Assembly: GCA_934456435.1 (NCBI GenBank)
Contig: CAKSHH010000005.1
Span: forward strand, 1-64,000
From: an uncultured Eubacteriales bacterium
GTDB lineage: Bacteria; Bacillota; Clostridia; Oscillospirales; Acutalibacteraceae
Direction of reading: 5' to 3'
DNA length: 64,000 bases
Shown here one piece after another: positions 1 to 8,538 of this stretch (positions are counted from its first letter, which is position 1; every line of letters begins with the position of its first letter). The translations under genes and the position numbers were made by a program. The notes under the pieces were generated by a model. That model ran no database searches and was not told the origin of the DNA. It saw only the letters and a list, made by a program, of their open reading frames with translations.

Positions 1-36
1 TCGCGTATCCTGATTATCCTCCGCAGCGTTAATTGA
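1..36 (+). CDS. C-terminal tail of a dockerin-like protein (5' part outside window)
   Basis: The first 36 bases read in frame as 11 residues, SRILIILRSVN, then TGA. This resembles the end of the dockerin protein at 19042-19722, which finishes DALLILRKSVS. A type I dockerin helix at the C-terminus of a secreted protein is therefore likely. It is followed by a strong terminator, which supports a gene end here. Only 11 residues are visible, so the assignment rests on similarity to the second dockerin in this window. Confidence 0.4.
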   Translation, partial: SRILIILRSVN

Positions 37-77
37 AACTCATCCTTTCAATTAACACCAACCCAACCCAATACTAT

Positions 78-120
78 CCCCCTGCATTGTCCTCATTGCA
101 GGGGGATTCTTTGTATTTTG
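78..120 (+). terminator. Rho-independent terminator
   Basis: Perfect 9-bp stem (CCCCCTGCA with TGCAGGGGG) around a 10-nt loop, followed by a T-rich tract. It ends the dockerin-like gene whose tail opens the window. Confidence 0.8.
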
Positions 121-147
121 TCAAAGAAAATCGTAGGAATAAAACTG

Positions 148-176
148 TTGAAAAAAATAGGATAATATGGTAATAT
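148..176 (+). promoter_or_regulatory. SigA-type promoter for the ThuA-like gene
   Basis: TTGAAA at 148-153, 17-nt spacer, TAATAT at 171-176, about 24 nt upstream of the start codon at 200. Confidence 0.5.
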
Positions 177-199
177 AAATCAAAAGGGGGCTTTTTAAA

Positions 200-928
200 A
201 TGATAAATGTAACAGTATGGAACGAGCACGTTCAGGATAAGGAAAAAGAAGTTCTTGATGTTTATCCTGACGGAATAAACGCCTGTATTGCCGGCTTTCT
301 CGGAACAAACGACGATATAAACGTAACCTGTGCGACACTTGATATGCCTGAGTGCGGACTCGGCGGCGGTGTGCTTGAGAATACAGATGTTCTCATTTGG
401 TGGGGACATGTAGCGCACGAAAAAGTACCTGATGAAATAGTTGACAAAATTCACGACAGAATCCTCCGCGGAATGGGACTTATCGTGCTCCATTCCGGTC
501 ACTATTCCAAAATTTTCCGAAAGACACTCGGAACAACCTGTTCGCTCAAGTGGAGAGAGGGAGACCGCGAGCGCGTTTGGAACATTGCGCCGAATCACCC
601 GATTACTCAGGGCATTGGTGAATACTTCTACCTTGAGCATGAAGAAATGTACGGAGAGCGCTTTGACATTCCGACTCCCGACGAATTGGTTTTAATCGGC
701 TGGTTTGGTGGTGGTGAAGTTTTCCGTTCGGGCTGCGTATGGAACAGAGGACTCGGAAAGGTATTCTATTTCCAGCCCGGTCACGAGACAAATCCGACAT
801 TTAAAAACCCCAATGTTCAGACTATTATCACAAACGCTGTAAGATATGTAGCTCCGCTCAACATAAGAAAAGAGCCCATTGATGCTCCGTGTGCCAAAGC
901 TCCCGAAGACGAGCTTAAGAAGAGTTGA
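200..928 (+). CDS. ThuA-like domain protein
   Basis: A 242-residue protein that is a single ThuA-like domain (class I glutamine amidotransferase-like fold; the founder is linked to trehalose utilisation). Visible landmarks are an N-terminal VTVWNE strand, LIWWGHVAH near residue 75, LIVLHSGHYSK near residue 95, and a C-terminal YFQPGHETNPTF segment typical of this family. There is no signal peptide, so it is cytoplasmic. The start is set by AAGGGGG at 183-190. It overlaps or abuts the rRNA methyltransferase gene and lies upstream of a sugar kinase and GH4 enzyme, so a sugar-metabolism role is plausible. The biochemical activity of this family is poorly defined. Confidence 0.8.
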   Translation: MINVTVWNEHVQDKEKEVLDVYPDGINACIAGFLGTNDDINVTCATLDMPECGLGGGVLENTDVLIWWGHVAHEKVPDEIVDKIHDRILRGMGLIVLHSGHYSKIFRKTLGTTCSLKWREGDRERVWNIAPNHPITQGIGEYFYLEHEEMYGERFDIPTPDELVLIGWFGGGEVFRSGCVWNRGLGKVFYFQPGHETNPTFKNPNVQTIITNAVRYVAPLNIRKEPIDAPCAKAPEDELKKS

Positions 929-930
929 AA

Positions 931-1746
931 ATGAGGTTTGATTTTTCTTGCCCTGTCTGCGGCGAAAAGCTTATTCAAGCTGATAAATGCTTGAAATGTG
1001 AAAAAGGTCACAGCTTTGATATCGCACGCCAGGGATATGTCAATCTGTTGCTTTCGCAGAGCTCATCGTCCAAAAGGCACGGTGATGACCGCCTTATGGT
1101 AAGCGCAAGGTCGGATTTTCTTGAAAAGGGATACTACGACAACCTTGCTGTGTCGATAATCAAAAATCTGCGAACCGTCTGCTCGGAGAGCATGACTGCA
1201 GCCGATCTCGGATGCGGTGAGGGCTGGTACACCTCAAAGGTTGCCGAGGCGTTTCCCGACGCGCATATCGGCGGAATAGATATCTCAAAATATGCGCTGA
1301 TGAAATGCGTCAAAAGAAGTCAAAACATTTCTGCGGCAGTAGCGAGTATTTTTGATTTGCCGATTGCTTCACGGTATTGTGATGCCGTGATGACGGTCTT
1401 TGCCCCGTACAGCGAGACGGAAATAAAACGTGTTATTAAAGACGGCGGAGTATGGCTGAAGGCTTATCCGCTTGAAAGACATCTAATGGGGCTCAAAGCG
1501 GCGGTTTACGAAAAGCCGTATATTAACGACGTTGACAGATCCGTTCCCGACGGTTTTGTGCTTTTAAACCGCGAAGAGATTAAATATAAAATTTCTCTTG
1601 AAAGCAATGACGATATATTAAATCTTTTCAAAATGACACCGTATTTTTATAAAACCGGCAGGCAGGATCAGGAGAAGCTTTCAAAGCTTGATACTCTTGA
1701 CACCGAGATCGAATTTGGTTTGGACATATATAAAAAGACCGATTGA
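931..1746 (+). CDS. RlmA-type 23S rRNA (guanine-N1) methyltransferase
   Basis: SAM-dependent methyltransferase with an N-terminal zinc-binding knuckle (C7, C10, C20/C23, H27) followed by a Rossmann methyltransferase domain. The SAM motif DLGCGEG is at residues 92-98. The family (RlmA/RrmA) methylates N1 of a guanine in helix 35 of 23S rRNA, and some members affect macrolide or tylosin sensitivity. The start is ambiguous: TTG at 925 overlaps the ThuA stop, while ATG at 931 lies 6 nt after AAGAAGAG and is preferred. Translational coupling to the ThuA gene is likely. Whether it methylates G745 or G748 cannot be told from sequence alone. Confidence 0.82.
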   Translation: MRFDFSCPVCGEKLIQADKCLKCEKGHSFDIARQGYVNLLLSQSSSSKRHGDDRLMVSARSDFLEKGYYDNLAVSIIKNLRTVCSESMTAADLGCGEGWYTSKVAEAFPDAHIGGIDISKYALMKCVKRSQNISAAVASIFDLPIASRYCDAVMTVFAPYSETEIKRVIKDGGVWLKAYPLERHLMGLKAAVYEKPYINDVDRSVPDGFVLLNREEIKYKISLESNDDILNLFKMTPYFYKTGRQDQEKLSKLDTLDTEIEFGLDIYKKTD

Positions 1747-1800
1747 GCATTACAATAAATAATTTCTGTATTTTTCAATACTTATTTTTATTAAAACCTA

Positions 1801-1829
1801 TTGTTTTTAATTGACAAAGATAGTATAAT
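1801..1829 (+). promoter_or_regulatory. SigA-type promoter for kinase/GH4 genes
   Basis: TTGTTT at 1801-1806, 17-nt spacer, perfect TATAAT at 1824-1829, 50 nt upstream of the kinase start. The -35 is weak. Confidence 0.5.
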
Positions 1830-1878
1830 ATTACAGGTTGTTTATAAAGCAAACATTTTTTCAATAAAGGAGTCACAA

Positions 1879-2817
1879 ATGAGTTACTACATTGGTATTG
1901 ACGGCGGCGGAACAAAAACCGCTTATGCACTTTTCGATGAAAATAAGAATATTGTTGCCATGGTAAAGGGTCCCGGAAGTAACCACGAGAATATGGAGGG
2001 CAGCTTTGACGAGGCGGCAGACATTATATGGGCAGGAATCAAAAATCTTCTTCACGAGGCAAATGTTTCCCTGCACGATGTTGATTTTACTCTTATGGGT
2101 CTTGCCGGAATCGACCATCCGTTCCAGCACGATGAAATGAAAAAACGTCTGCTTGATTACGGTCTTGAAAAGTTTGAAATATATAATGACGGCTTTATTG
2201 TTGTCAAGGCAGGTTCAACCGGCGCGGCGGCTATCGGATATAACTGCGGAACAGGTACCTGCTGTAACTCTATTGACAACGACGGCAAAATGCTCCAGCT
2301 TGCAGGTCTCAGCGAGTTTTCGGGCGACGTCGGAAACGGTCATTGGATTGCTTCCGAGACTTACAGAATGGTCTATGATGACGTTTATCTCGGCTTGAGA
2401 AAGACCGCTGTTACAAAGATGGTCTTTGACGAGTATTCTCTTTCTTCCAAGGAGGAGTTTCTCGCTCTTGTTTCAAGGTTTGAGGATCCCGATGCGGACA
2501 AGTTCATTATGCGTCTGATAGATTTCTTCTTTGATGCTGCAAGGCTCGGCGATAAGGTTGTACTTGATGTTATTGACAAAATGGCTTCAAGGGGCGCGGC
2601 TCTTATTGCGGCTCATCTCAATACCAATAACTTCACCGATGATGTTGTTGAGGTTGTTCTTTCGGGTTCAATCCATACAAAGCTTCCGTCGGATATATAC
2701 ATTAAGGCACTTATGGAAAAATCGGCTGCTGCCGGCGGCAGAAAGCTTAAGTTCATTAAGCTGACTCAGCCCCCGGTAACCGGCTGTATCAACTGGATTT
2801 TCCAGCAATATATATAA
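1879..2817 (+). CDS. BadF/BadG/BcrA/BcrD-family kinase (N-acetylglucosamine kinase-like)
   Basis: ASKHA-fold sugar kinase of 312 residues. The phosphate-1 loop GIDGGGTKTA lies at residues 5-14, and later landmarks include a GTGTCCN adenosine/phosphate motif and GDVGNGHWIASE. The family includes N-acetylglucosamine kinases and 2-hydroxyacyl-CoA dehydratase activators; the lack of a CxxC cluster signature and the GH4 neighbour favour a sugar kinase. The start at 1879 is chosen because AAAGGAG sits at 1867-1873; a longer frame upstream has no ribosome site. The GH4 gene follows after 19 nt in the same operon, so this kinase may supply the phosphorylated sugar that GH4 enzymes act on when no PTS is present. 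That link is inference. Confidence 0.8.
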   Translation: MSYYIGIDGGGTKTAYALFDENKNIVAMVKGPGSNHENMEGSFDEAADIIWAGIKNLLHEANVSLHDVDFTLMGLAGIDHPFQHDEMKKRLLDYGLEKFEIYNDGFIVVKAGSTGAAAIGYNCGTGTCCNSIDNDGKMLQLAGLSEFSGDVGNGHWIASETYRMVYDDVYLGLRKTAVTKMVFDEYSLSSKEEFLALVSRFEDPDADKFIMRLIDFFFDAARLGDKVVLDVIDKMASRGAALIAAHLNTNNFTDDVVEVVLSGSIHTKLPSDIYIKALMEKSAAAGGRKLKFIKLTQPPVTGCINWIFQQYI

Positions 2818-2836
2818 TAAGAGAGGTAATTACAAT

Positions 2837-4126
2837 ATGAAAGAAATTACTGTTGCAGTAATCGGTTCGGGCAGTACATATTGTCCCGAACTTGTTGACG
2901 GATTTCTTAAAGCTTCGGATTCGCTGAAGCTCAAGAAAATTTCCTTTATGGACATCAACGAAAGAAAGCGTACTATTGTCGGCAATCTTTGCGTCCGTAT
3001 GCTTAAAAAGGCAGGCGTTGACTGCGAAGTTGTTATGACGGATGACCTCGATCTTGCTCTTCAGGGCGCAGATTTCGTTGTTACACAGATTCGTGTAGGT
3101 ATGCTTCATGCCCGTTATCTTGACGAGAGCATCCCCAAGAAGTATAACCTTATCGGTCAGGAAACAACCGGTATCGGCGGAATGTTCAAGGCTCTCAGAA
3201 CAATTCCTGTAATCAAGCATATTTGCGACAGAATCGAAGCAATTTGCCCCGATGCATGGCTTATTAACTTTACCAACCCGTCGGGTATCATCACCGAGTT
3301 CGTTCTCAACAATACCAATGTTAAGAATATCGGTCTTTGCAACGTTCCCATTGATATGCTTGACGATATCAAGGAGACAACAGGTCCCGATGTTGATATT
3401 ACTTATGTCGGACTTAACCACCTCAGCTGGGTAACTTCAATTAAAAAGGACGGCAAAGAGCTTATCACGGACATGATCAACCAGGGCTACAAGGCTAAGG
3501 TTATGGCTAACATTCAGGACGACGGTATCGGTCTTGACTGTCTTAAGGCTGTAAATGCTATTCCGTCATCATATCTTCAGTATTATTACTGCCGTGAGGC
3601 TAAGCTTCAGCATCAGCGCGATGACGAAAAGACAAGAGCTCAGGTATGTATGGAAATTGAGGAGCAGCTTCTCAAGATGTATCAGGACGAGGAGCTTTGT
3701 GTAAAGCCTGCTCTGCTTGACAAGAGAGGCGGTCACAAGTATTCTCTTGCCGCTGTTAATCTTATCAACTCTCTTGCTAACGATGTCGGAGATATTCAGG
3801 TCGTAAACGTTAAGAATAACGGTACACTTGATTTCCTTGAGGACGACGATGTTATTGAAGCTCCCTGCGTAATCGGCAAGGACGGTGCAAAACCGATCAA
3901 GGTTACTGACTTCCACAACAAGCACATTATCAACCTCATCAGAATCGTAAAGGCTTACGAAAAGTACACGGTTGAGGCTGCTACGACAGGCAACGAGACT
4001 GCCGCAATTAACGGTCTTCTTATCCATCCGCTTGTCGGCGACTATGATAAGGCTGTTAAGTGCTTCAATGAGCTGAAAGAAGCTCATAAGGAGTTCCTTC
4101 CGGAGTTCTATCCCGAAAGCAAATAA
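2837..4126 (+). CDS. Glycoside hydrolase family 4 (6-phospho-beta-glucosidase-like)
   Basis: A 429-residue GH4 enzyme, a family that cleaves phospho-glycosides by an NAD+- and Mn2+-dependent redox/elimination mechanism. The Rossmann NAD site VAVIGSGSTYCPELV is at residues 6-20. Metal ligands expected for the family are visible as C168 (in LCNVP) and H195 (in GLNHLSW). QTRVG-like and GQETTG motifs place it near the 6-phospho-beta-glucosidase branch. It is cytoplasmic. It is co-transcribed with the BadF-type kinase and closed by a strong terminator at 4139. Anomer and sugar specificity are not resolved by sequence. Confidence 0.88.
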   Translation: MKEITVAVIGSGSTYCPELVDGFLKASDSLKLKKISFMDINERKRTIVGNLCVRMLKKAGVDCEVVMTDDLDLALQGADFVVTQIRVGMLHARYLDESIPKKYNLIGQETTGIGGMFKALRTIPVIKHICDRIEAICPDAWLINFTNPSGIITEFVLNNTNVKNIGLCNVPIDMLDDIKETTGPDVDITYVGLNHLSWVTSIKKDGKELITDMINQGYKAKVMANIQDDGIGLDCLKAVNAIPSSYLQYYYCREAKLQHQRDDEKTRAQVCMEIEEQLLKMYQDEELCVKPALLDKRGGHKYSLAAVNLINSLANDVGDIQVVNVKNNGTLDFLEDDDVIEAPCVIGKDGAKPIKVTDFHNKHIINLIRIVKAYEKYTVEAATTGNETAAINGLLIHPLVGDYDKAVKCFNELKEAHKEFLPEFYPESK

Positions 4127-4138
4127 GCAATAAACAGT

Positions 4139-4188
4139 AAACTGTCGCATTAAGGTATTACAGCGATACTTAATGCGGCAGTTTTTTT
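4139..4188 (+). terminator. Rho-independent terminator after GH4
   Basis: Long inverted repeat (ACTGTCGCATTAAG paired with CTTAATGCGGCAGT) followed by a run of seven T at 4182-4188. It separates GH4 from the next gene, whose ribosome site begins immediately after. Confidence 0.88.
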
Positions 4189-4200
4189 AAGGTGAGAAAT

Positions 4201-5859
4201 ATGTGTATAATCAGGTTTATAACATCGGTCTTTATGACCATAGTATTGTTTTTTTCTTCACTTTGTCCGCTTTTCGGCGGTGTCAGTTCTGTAAAATATG
4301 TTATCAATGCCGATCGGCTCAGTGACGAGATTCCTAACATTGTCGACAATGTTAATATTTGGGATATGGGAACTAAGTTTTATGACCCGAAGATTGAGTC
4401 GAATTATGATGTTACGGAGTTTGTGAAATATATTCAGCTTATGCAATGTACGGGCGGAACACCCGAGCGCGATCTGTTTGAGGATCCGTATGATACTTCG
4501 ACCTATACCGACTACGATTTTGAACCGCTCATAAAAAATTGTCGGGGAATACTGAAGCTCGGTGCAAAGCCGCATTTGAAGCTTGGCGGAGTGCCGATAA
4601 AGTTCACGTCCGAATATGAAATCGGCGGAGATTTTTCAATGAATATCTATCCGCCCGATGATTACAACGTGTATTATGAGTATATCAAGGCAATTGCACA
4701 GGCACTTGTCGATGAATTTGGAATCAATGAAGTCAGAAGCTGGCGCTTCGGCTGTATGACCGAATACGAGAACGGCGGCTGGTTCCAAGCGAAAAACGGA
4801 AAGCCCAAGGATTCGATGATTGCTTATTGCAAGCTCTATGACTACACGGTTCAGGCGCTTATTGATGTTCTCGGCGAAGATATTACCGTCGGTGCACATT
4901 CAATGACGGTTACCGAGGGACTGTGGGATGAAGCGAAATTTATTAAACACGTTGCCAAGGGAACAAACTATGCCAACGGCAAAAAGGGAACAAAGATATC
5001 TTTTCTTTCCGCGTCGTTTTACGACACAAAGCCGGGTCAATACACATCGGGAAAAACCTTGCCTGAGACTATTAAATACTTGAAAAGAAATGCCGAAAAA
5101 TACGGATTAGATGATCTGTTTTACGGCGTTGACGAGGGTAGAATCCTTTACGGACTGAACTCCGGAAAAAATGATGATCAGCTCTGTATGCGAATTACGG
5201 GTTACACCTGGCAGGCGGCCTATGACGCAAGGCTTTTTACCCAGGGTATTAGCAGCGGACTTGATTACTTTTCGTCGTGGGGCTTCCTCTCAGGCGGACT
5301 TTTTGAAGGAAATCCGTCAGTCAGCTATCACGTTGCCTCAAACATTGCAAAGTTTGCCGACAGCCGCAAGGCTAATGTCACAAAAGCTATTGTCAAGGCA
5401 GGCGGGGGAGTCGAGAGCGAGTGTCTCGCAGGCTGGAATGAGAAGACGGGAACGCTTCGCCTTATGACCTATAACTTCAAGAATGATATCAATTATTCGG
5501 GCAAGATGAATGTTTCGCTCAGGGTCAAAGCACCTCAGATCACAAAGGACGAAGTGACGGTTGTTAAATATGTCGTAAATGACGACTGCAACTTCTTTGA
5601 CGAATTTCTTGAGGACAGAAAGACCTACGGAATAACCGACGACTGCTTTAATTGGTCGCCTGACGATCCGAGTGTTGACGATCCGACAACGCTTTCCGAC
5701 GAAAACGCAAGGAATATTTATTTCAACGAACTGAAGCCTAAGTATGCTGAGTGTTCAAAGCTCATTCCGATATACATAACTGCAAAGGTTGAAAAGGGCA
5801 TAATAAAACTTGATGACACCATTGACGGAAACAACGTAATTTTTTACGAAATCTTCTAA
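4201..5859 (+). CDS. Secreted GH39-like (clan GH-A) glycosidase
   Basis: A 552-residue exported protein: hydrophobic signal segment at residues 1-27, then a TIM-barrel-like domain. E188 in TEYENGG sits where the clan-A acid/base lies (after the strand EVRSWRFG), and E312 in GVDEGR is a candidate nucleophile. The arrangement resembles family 39 (beta-xylosidase/iduronidase) proteins, but the canonical Asn before the acid/base is replaced by Thr, so it may be a divergent clade. The start at ATG 4201 follows AAGGTGAG; GTG at 4192 is less likely. The gene lies just behind the GH4 terminator with no clear promoter of its own, so readthrough may be its source of transcript. No dockerin or anchor was found at the C-terminus. 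Confidence 0.6.
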   Translation: MCIIRFITSVFMTIVLFFSSLCPLFGGVSSVKYVINADRLSDEIPNIVDNVNIWDMGTKFYDPKIESNYDVTEFVKYIQLMQCTGGTPERDLFEDPYDTSTYTDYDFEPLIKNCRGILKLGAKPHLKLGGVPIKFTSEYEIGGDFSMNIYPPDDYNVYYEYIKAIAQALVDEFGINEVRSWRFGCMTEYENGGWFQAKNGKPKDSMIAYCKLYDYTVQALIDVLGEDITVGAHSMTVTEGLWDEAKFIKHVAKGTNYANGKKGTKISFLSASFYDTKPGQYTSGKTLPETIKYLKRNAEKYGLDDLFYGVDEGRILYGLNSGKNDDQLCMRITGYTWQAAYDARLFTQGISSGLDYFSSWGFLSGGLFEGNPSVSYHVASNIAKFADSRKANVTKAIVKAGGGVESECLAGWNEKTGTLRLMTYNFKNDINYSGKMNVSLRVKAPQITKDEVTVVKYVVNDDCNFFDEFLEDRKTYGITDDCFNWSPDDPSVDDPTTLSDENARNIYFNELKPKYAECSKLIPIYITAKVEKGIIKLDDTIDGNNVIFYEIF

Positions 5860-5860
5860 A

Positions 5861-5895
5861 AAAGACCGGGTTAATCCCGGTCTTAATTTTTAGCT
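5861..5895 (+). terminator. Rho-independent terminator (bidirectional)
   Basis: AAGACCGGG and CCCGGTCTT stem with a 5-nt loop followed by AATTTTT, right after the GH39-like stop codon. It could also serve the converging minus-strand genes. Confidence 0.85.
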
Positions 5896-5915
5896 TTTCT
5901 AAAGGCAAAACAGTC

Positions 5916-6305
5916 TCATTTCGCGGTTATCCTGTGCACTATTTCGGCAGCGGCGCAAACGGCAGAACCGACAGCATAGCTTGCTATATCGCCCCAGGCA
6001 AACGACGTGCCCATCAGCGTACAGAGCAGGGGATTGTCACTCACTCCGAGCAGCTCGGTATAGTTGAAATACTGACCGATTTCTACCGCACAGGCGAACA
6101 ACAGAACCCAAAGCGGAAGCAGCTTAATTTTGTTCGGAAAGATGAATCTCACGAAGCTCCAAAGAAGTATTACCACGAGAACATCTCCGACATAGGCACG
6201 GATAAAATCCGTGAAATAAAACTTTGCAATCAGAACCTCGCAGATAAACAGAAGAATGAATAAGCCGAGGTAGTACAGGCGTGATTTTTGCAGTCTAATT
6301 GTCAT
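5916..6305 (-). CDS. DUF2809 family membrane protein
   Basis: A 129-residue membrane protein with three to four predicted helices. Landmarks of the DUF2809 family are visible: YVGDVLVV after the first helix, LLFACAVEIGQ in the middle, and GTSFAWGDIASYAVG near the end. The function of the family is unknown. The start at 6305 follows AAAGGAGC. It is the last gene of a minus-strand group of small membrane proteins whose first members are a DUF2975 protein and an XRE regulator, suggesting shared regulation. Confidence 0.8.
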   Translation of the reverse strand: MTIRLQKSRLYYLGLFILLFICEVLIAKFYFTDFIRAYVGDVLVVILLWSFVRFIFPNKIKLLPLWVLLFACAVEIGQYFNYTELLGVSDNPLLCTLMGTSFAWGDIASYAVGSAVCAAAEIVHRITAK

Positions 6306-6319
6306 TTTGTTTGCTCCTT

Positions 6320-6493
6320 TCACATCGGGCATTTTATCCAAAGACAGGCAAATGTTACTGTAATTGCAATTATAAACAGCGTTACTATGACGAACATTGC
6401 CCACTCATGACACTTGACGCCGATAAACAAAGCGGAAATATCGGTAACAAAAAGAAAAATATATACTATTGTCAAAATTGCCGTGAATGACAT
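6320..6493 (-). CDS. Small two-helix membrane protein
   Basis: A 57-residue protein made almost entirely of two hydrophobic segments (residues 2-22 and 31-52), ending in WIKCPM. The start at 6493 follows AGAAGG. I do not recognise a family. It lies 14 nt upstream of the DUF2809 gene and 17 nt downstream of the next membrane protein, so it belongs to the same transcript. Confidence 0.6.
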   Translation of the reverse strand: MSFTAILTIVYIFLFVTDISALFIGVKCHEWAMFVIVTLFIIAITVTFACLWIKCPM

Positions 6494-6510
6494 TTTTAAA
6501 CCTTCTTTGC

Positions 6511-7026
6511 TTATTTTACCGCCATCAGCTTGAAAGCGGTTTTGCAATCCGAATCATAATAGAAAAGGGCGTAAACTCTGAAATTATCCTTGTTGATTGT
6601 GTAAAAGTAATCGTTCGTGTCAATCAGACTTTTATTAAAGGAATAGACCTTTTTGATATCATCGCCAAGAAGAAAGTCATCAAACGTGACCTCAATGTCC
6701 GATTCAAAAAAATCAACATATTCGGTTATCGTTTTAATGTCCTCCTCGGAAACCTTTTTAAAGTATTCGGAATTGTTAAATTCGGAATCGTCAAAGTCGT
6801 CCGGGTAATAAAACTCAATGTATTCACGACCGTCACGCAAGCCGAAAAAATAAATCTTTTTATCAGTATAATCAGTGACAATTTCTTGTTGAGAAGGCTC
6901 GGTGTCGTTAAAAATGGGTAAAAAAGATAAGGCATAAGCTCCGTAAAAGAAAACCAAACCAGAAGAAATATATCCGAGGAGAAGAACTCCGAATGAAGCA
7001 AGGATCACTTTAATTGCCTTTGCCAT
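6511..7026 (-). CDS. Membrane-anchored protein of unknown function
   Basis: A 171-residue protein with one strong hydrophobic segment (residues 4-32) followed by an acidic, aromatic-rich extracytoplasmic part with many D, E, Y and F residues. The start at ATG 7026 follows AAAGGAT; a longer frame to 7095 overlaps the upstream XRE gene and has no ribosome site. No family recognised. Its position directly after a YozG-type XRE gene suggests it is a co-regulated target. Confidence 0.65.
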   Translation of the reverse strand: MAKAIKVILASFGVLLLGYISSGLVFFYGAYALSFLPIFNDTEPSQQEIVTDYTDKKIYFFGLRDGREYIEFYYPDDFDDSEFNNSEYFKKVSEEDIKTITEYVDFFESDIEVTFDDFLLGDDIKKVYSFNKSLIDTNDYFYTINKDNFRVYALFYYDSDCKTAFKLMAVK

Positions 7027-7030
7027 GGCT

Positions 7031-7234
7031 TTATCCTTTCCGATATTCCAATATGTCGCCGGGCTCGCAGTCGAGAGCTTCGCATATTTTATCAAGCGTT
7101 TGAATTTTTATGGCTTTTGCTTTCCCGTTTTTCAGAATAGAAATATTTGCCAAGGTTATACCGACACGCTCGGAAAGCTCGGTGACGCTCATTTTTCTCT
7201 TTGCCAGCATAACATCAATGTTTACAATAATCAT
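7031..7234 (-). CDS. XRE-family (YozG/Cro-type) transcriptional regulator
   Basis: A compact 67-residue single-domain helix-turn-helix protein. The HTH runs from MSVTELSERVGITLANISILK to the C-terminal LDKICEALDCEPGDIL, the usual closing helix of Cro/C1 regulators of the YozG type. Small regulators of this class are typically encoded beside DUF2975 membrane proteins, exactly the arrangement here (DUF2975 gene 9 nt upstream). It probably autoregulates this operon; the operator is not identified. Confidence 0.88.
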   Translation of the reverse strand: MIIVNIDVMLAKRKMSVTELSERVGITLANISILKNGKAKAIKIQTLDKICEALDCEPGDILEYRKG

Positions 7235-7243
7235 TTGATCACC

Positions 7244-7726
7244 TCAGATTGTAAGTTCGGTTTCTTCCTGCAATTCCGCGGCATTGCGAATGAGCTGTGA
7301 AAGTCCCATTGCGGCAATGAAAATCGCAACGCCGATAAGAACGACAATGCACGAAAACAGAAGAACCGACGGGTGGCTTATGTCGAGGAGGAGATAAACA
7401 ATGTTTCCGACAAGCACAAGAGCGGCATCACTTATGGAGCTGATTGCAATATTCTTGAGATTTTTTGCGTTGTCGAGACAAAAGGCTTTGTTTTTGCCGA
7501 TGTTGCAGGCTGTTTTCCAGGAGAAAATCAGCGCCGGAACCATAGGAATTGCCGTTGACCACAGGAAAATCATCCACGGAATACGCAGGGTGTCAATGTT
7601 GTCCGCGTCGGAAATGATAAGCATCAGGGAAATAATGCTCTGAATCGCAAAAGCGCAAAGCCCCATTGCAATGATAATAAATTTAAGACTTCCTGAAATG
7701 GTTTTAAGTGAAATATTCTTTGACAT
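7244..7726 (-). CDS. DUF2975 family membrane protein
   Basis: A 160-residue integral membrane protein with four predicted helices. The hydrophobic pattern and the pairing with a YozG-like XRE gene match DUF2975, whose function is unknown. It appears to be the first gene of the minus-strand operon DUF2975 - XRE - membrane protein - small membrane protein - DUF2809. A TAAATTATG context with AGGT gives its ribosome site. A role in membrane-state sensing with the XRE partner would be inference only. Confidence 0.75.
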   Translation of the reverse strand: MSKNISLKTISGSLKFIIIAMGLCAFAIQSIISLMLIISDADNIDTLRIPWMIFLWSTAIPMVPALIFSWKTACNIGKNKAFCLDNAKNLKNIAISSISDAALVLVGNIVYLLLDISHPSVLLFSCIVVLIGVAIFIAAMGLSQLIRNAAELQEETELTI

Positions 7727-7828
7727 AATTTACCTCCAAAGATTTATTGACGTCATTATAGCATCAGACTGTGTGAATGTCAATAGAAATTTATTGTAAA
7801 ACAATAAAAATATTTTGAGATATAAAAA

Positions 7829-7858
7829 ACGCCCTCTTTTTCAAGAGAGCGTTTTGTG
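7829..7858 (-). terminator. Rho-independent terminator for the GtrA gene
   Basis: On the minus strand AAACGCTCTC and GAGGGCGTTT pair around a TTGAAAAA loop and are followed by TTTTTT; 10 nt beyond the GtrA stop codon. Confidence 0.85.
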
Positions 7859-7867
7859 AGCTTTGAT

Positions 7868-8356
7868 TTATTTTTCTTCCGCTGTTCCCTCGGAGTTTCT
7901 GAAAACAACAAACTTGTCGTAGATGAACTCGGTTACCATGTTCGTAAGCATCGTGAGGATAAGGACAATGTACTCAACGGCGGCAAAGTCGGCATACTTC
8001 GCGGTGAAATAGTTGCCGGCAATGGTTGAAAGGGGAGTGAATACCGCGTAGAAAGCCAGAACCTTCAGCATTGCAATCGGAACGTTGTTTGCCGATTTGA
8101 ACGTGAATTTCCTGTTGAATGTGAAATTCCACACGACGGACAAAATGAGGGCGATGAGGTACATCGGACCGTACTCGTTGTTCATGATTCTTGCGAAGCC
8201 CTCGTGTTCAAGCATGAGATTCTGAAAGAAATCAAGCTTTATGATGACCTCTTTCATAAGCGTGAAGCTGCCGAATTGAATAATTCCGGCAGAAGCCGAG
8301 AACAGCACAAACTTTATAAACTGAAGTATATCCTTTCTACTTTTTTCTTCGCTCAT
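7868..8356 (-). CDS. GtrA family membrane protein
   Basis: A 162-residue protein with four predicted helices and the GtrA-family core: FIKFVLFSASAGIIQFG in helix 1, VVWNFTFNRKFTFKS in the central loop and a C-terminal FIYDKFVVFRN. GtrA proteins are proposed to flip or handle undecaprenyl-linked sugars in wall or surface glycan modification. The start at 8356 follows AGGTGAT; the upstream extension has no ribosome site. It is monocistronic and divergent from the large secreted protein gene, sharing the 8357-8628 gap. Confidence 0.85.
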   Translation of the reverse strand: MSEEKSRKDILQFIKFVLFSASAGIIQFGSFTLMKEVIIKLDFFQNLMLEHEGFARIMNNEYGPMYLIALILSVVWNFTFNRKFTFKSANNVPIAMLKVLAFYAVFTPLSTIAGNYFTAKYADFAAVEYIVLILTMLTNMVTEFIYDKFVVFRNSEGTAEEK

Positions 8357-8474
8357 ATAATCACCTGATTTCACTTTTCTTTTATAATACAACCGTTTTC
8401 GCAGTTTTGCAAGTGGAAAATTTAAAAATATATTTGGCATATTAAATCTATCCGAATGGTTCTATATTTACATA

Positions 8475-8503
8475 TTGACATTTACAAGCCGTTGCAGTAA
8501 AAT
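8475..8503 (+). promoter_or_regulatory. Consensus SigA promoter for the large secreted protein
   Basis: Perfect TTGACA at 8475-8480, 17-nt spacer, TAAAAT at 8498-8503. It gives a leader of about 115 nt before the start codon at 8628, which contains a terminator-like hairpin. Confidence 0.8.
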
Positions 8504-8538
8504 ATTTCCATAAAGAGGGGTAGAAAGCGGAACACATT

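Noticed and set aside
74..640. Long minus-strand frame over the ThuA-like gene
   Set aside because: It overlaps a clearly coding plus-strand gene, has no family features and no ribosome site.
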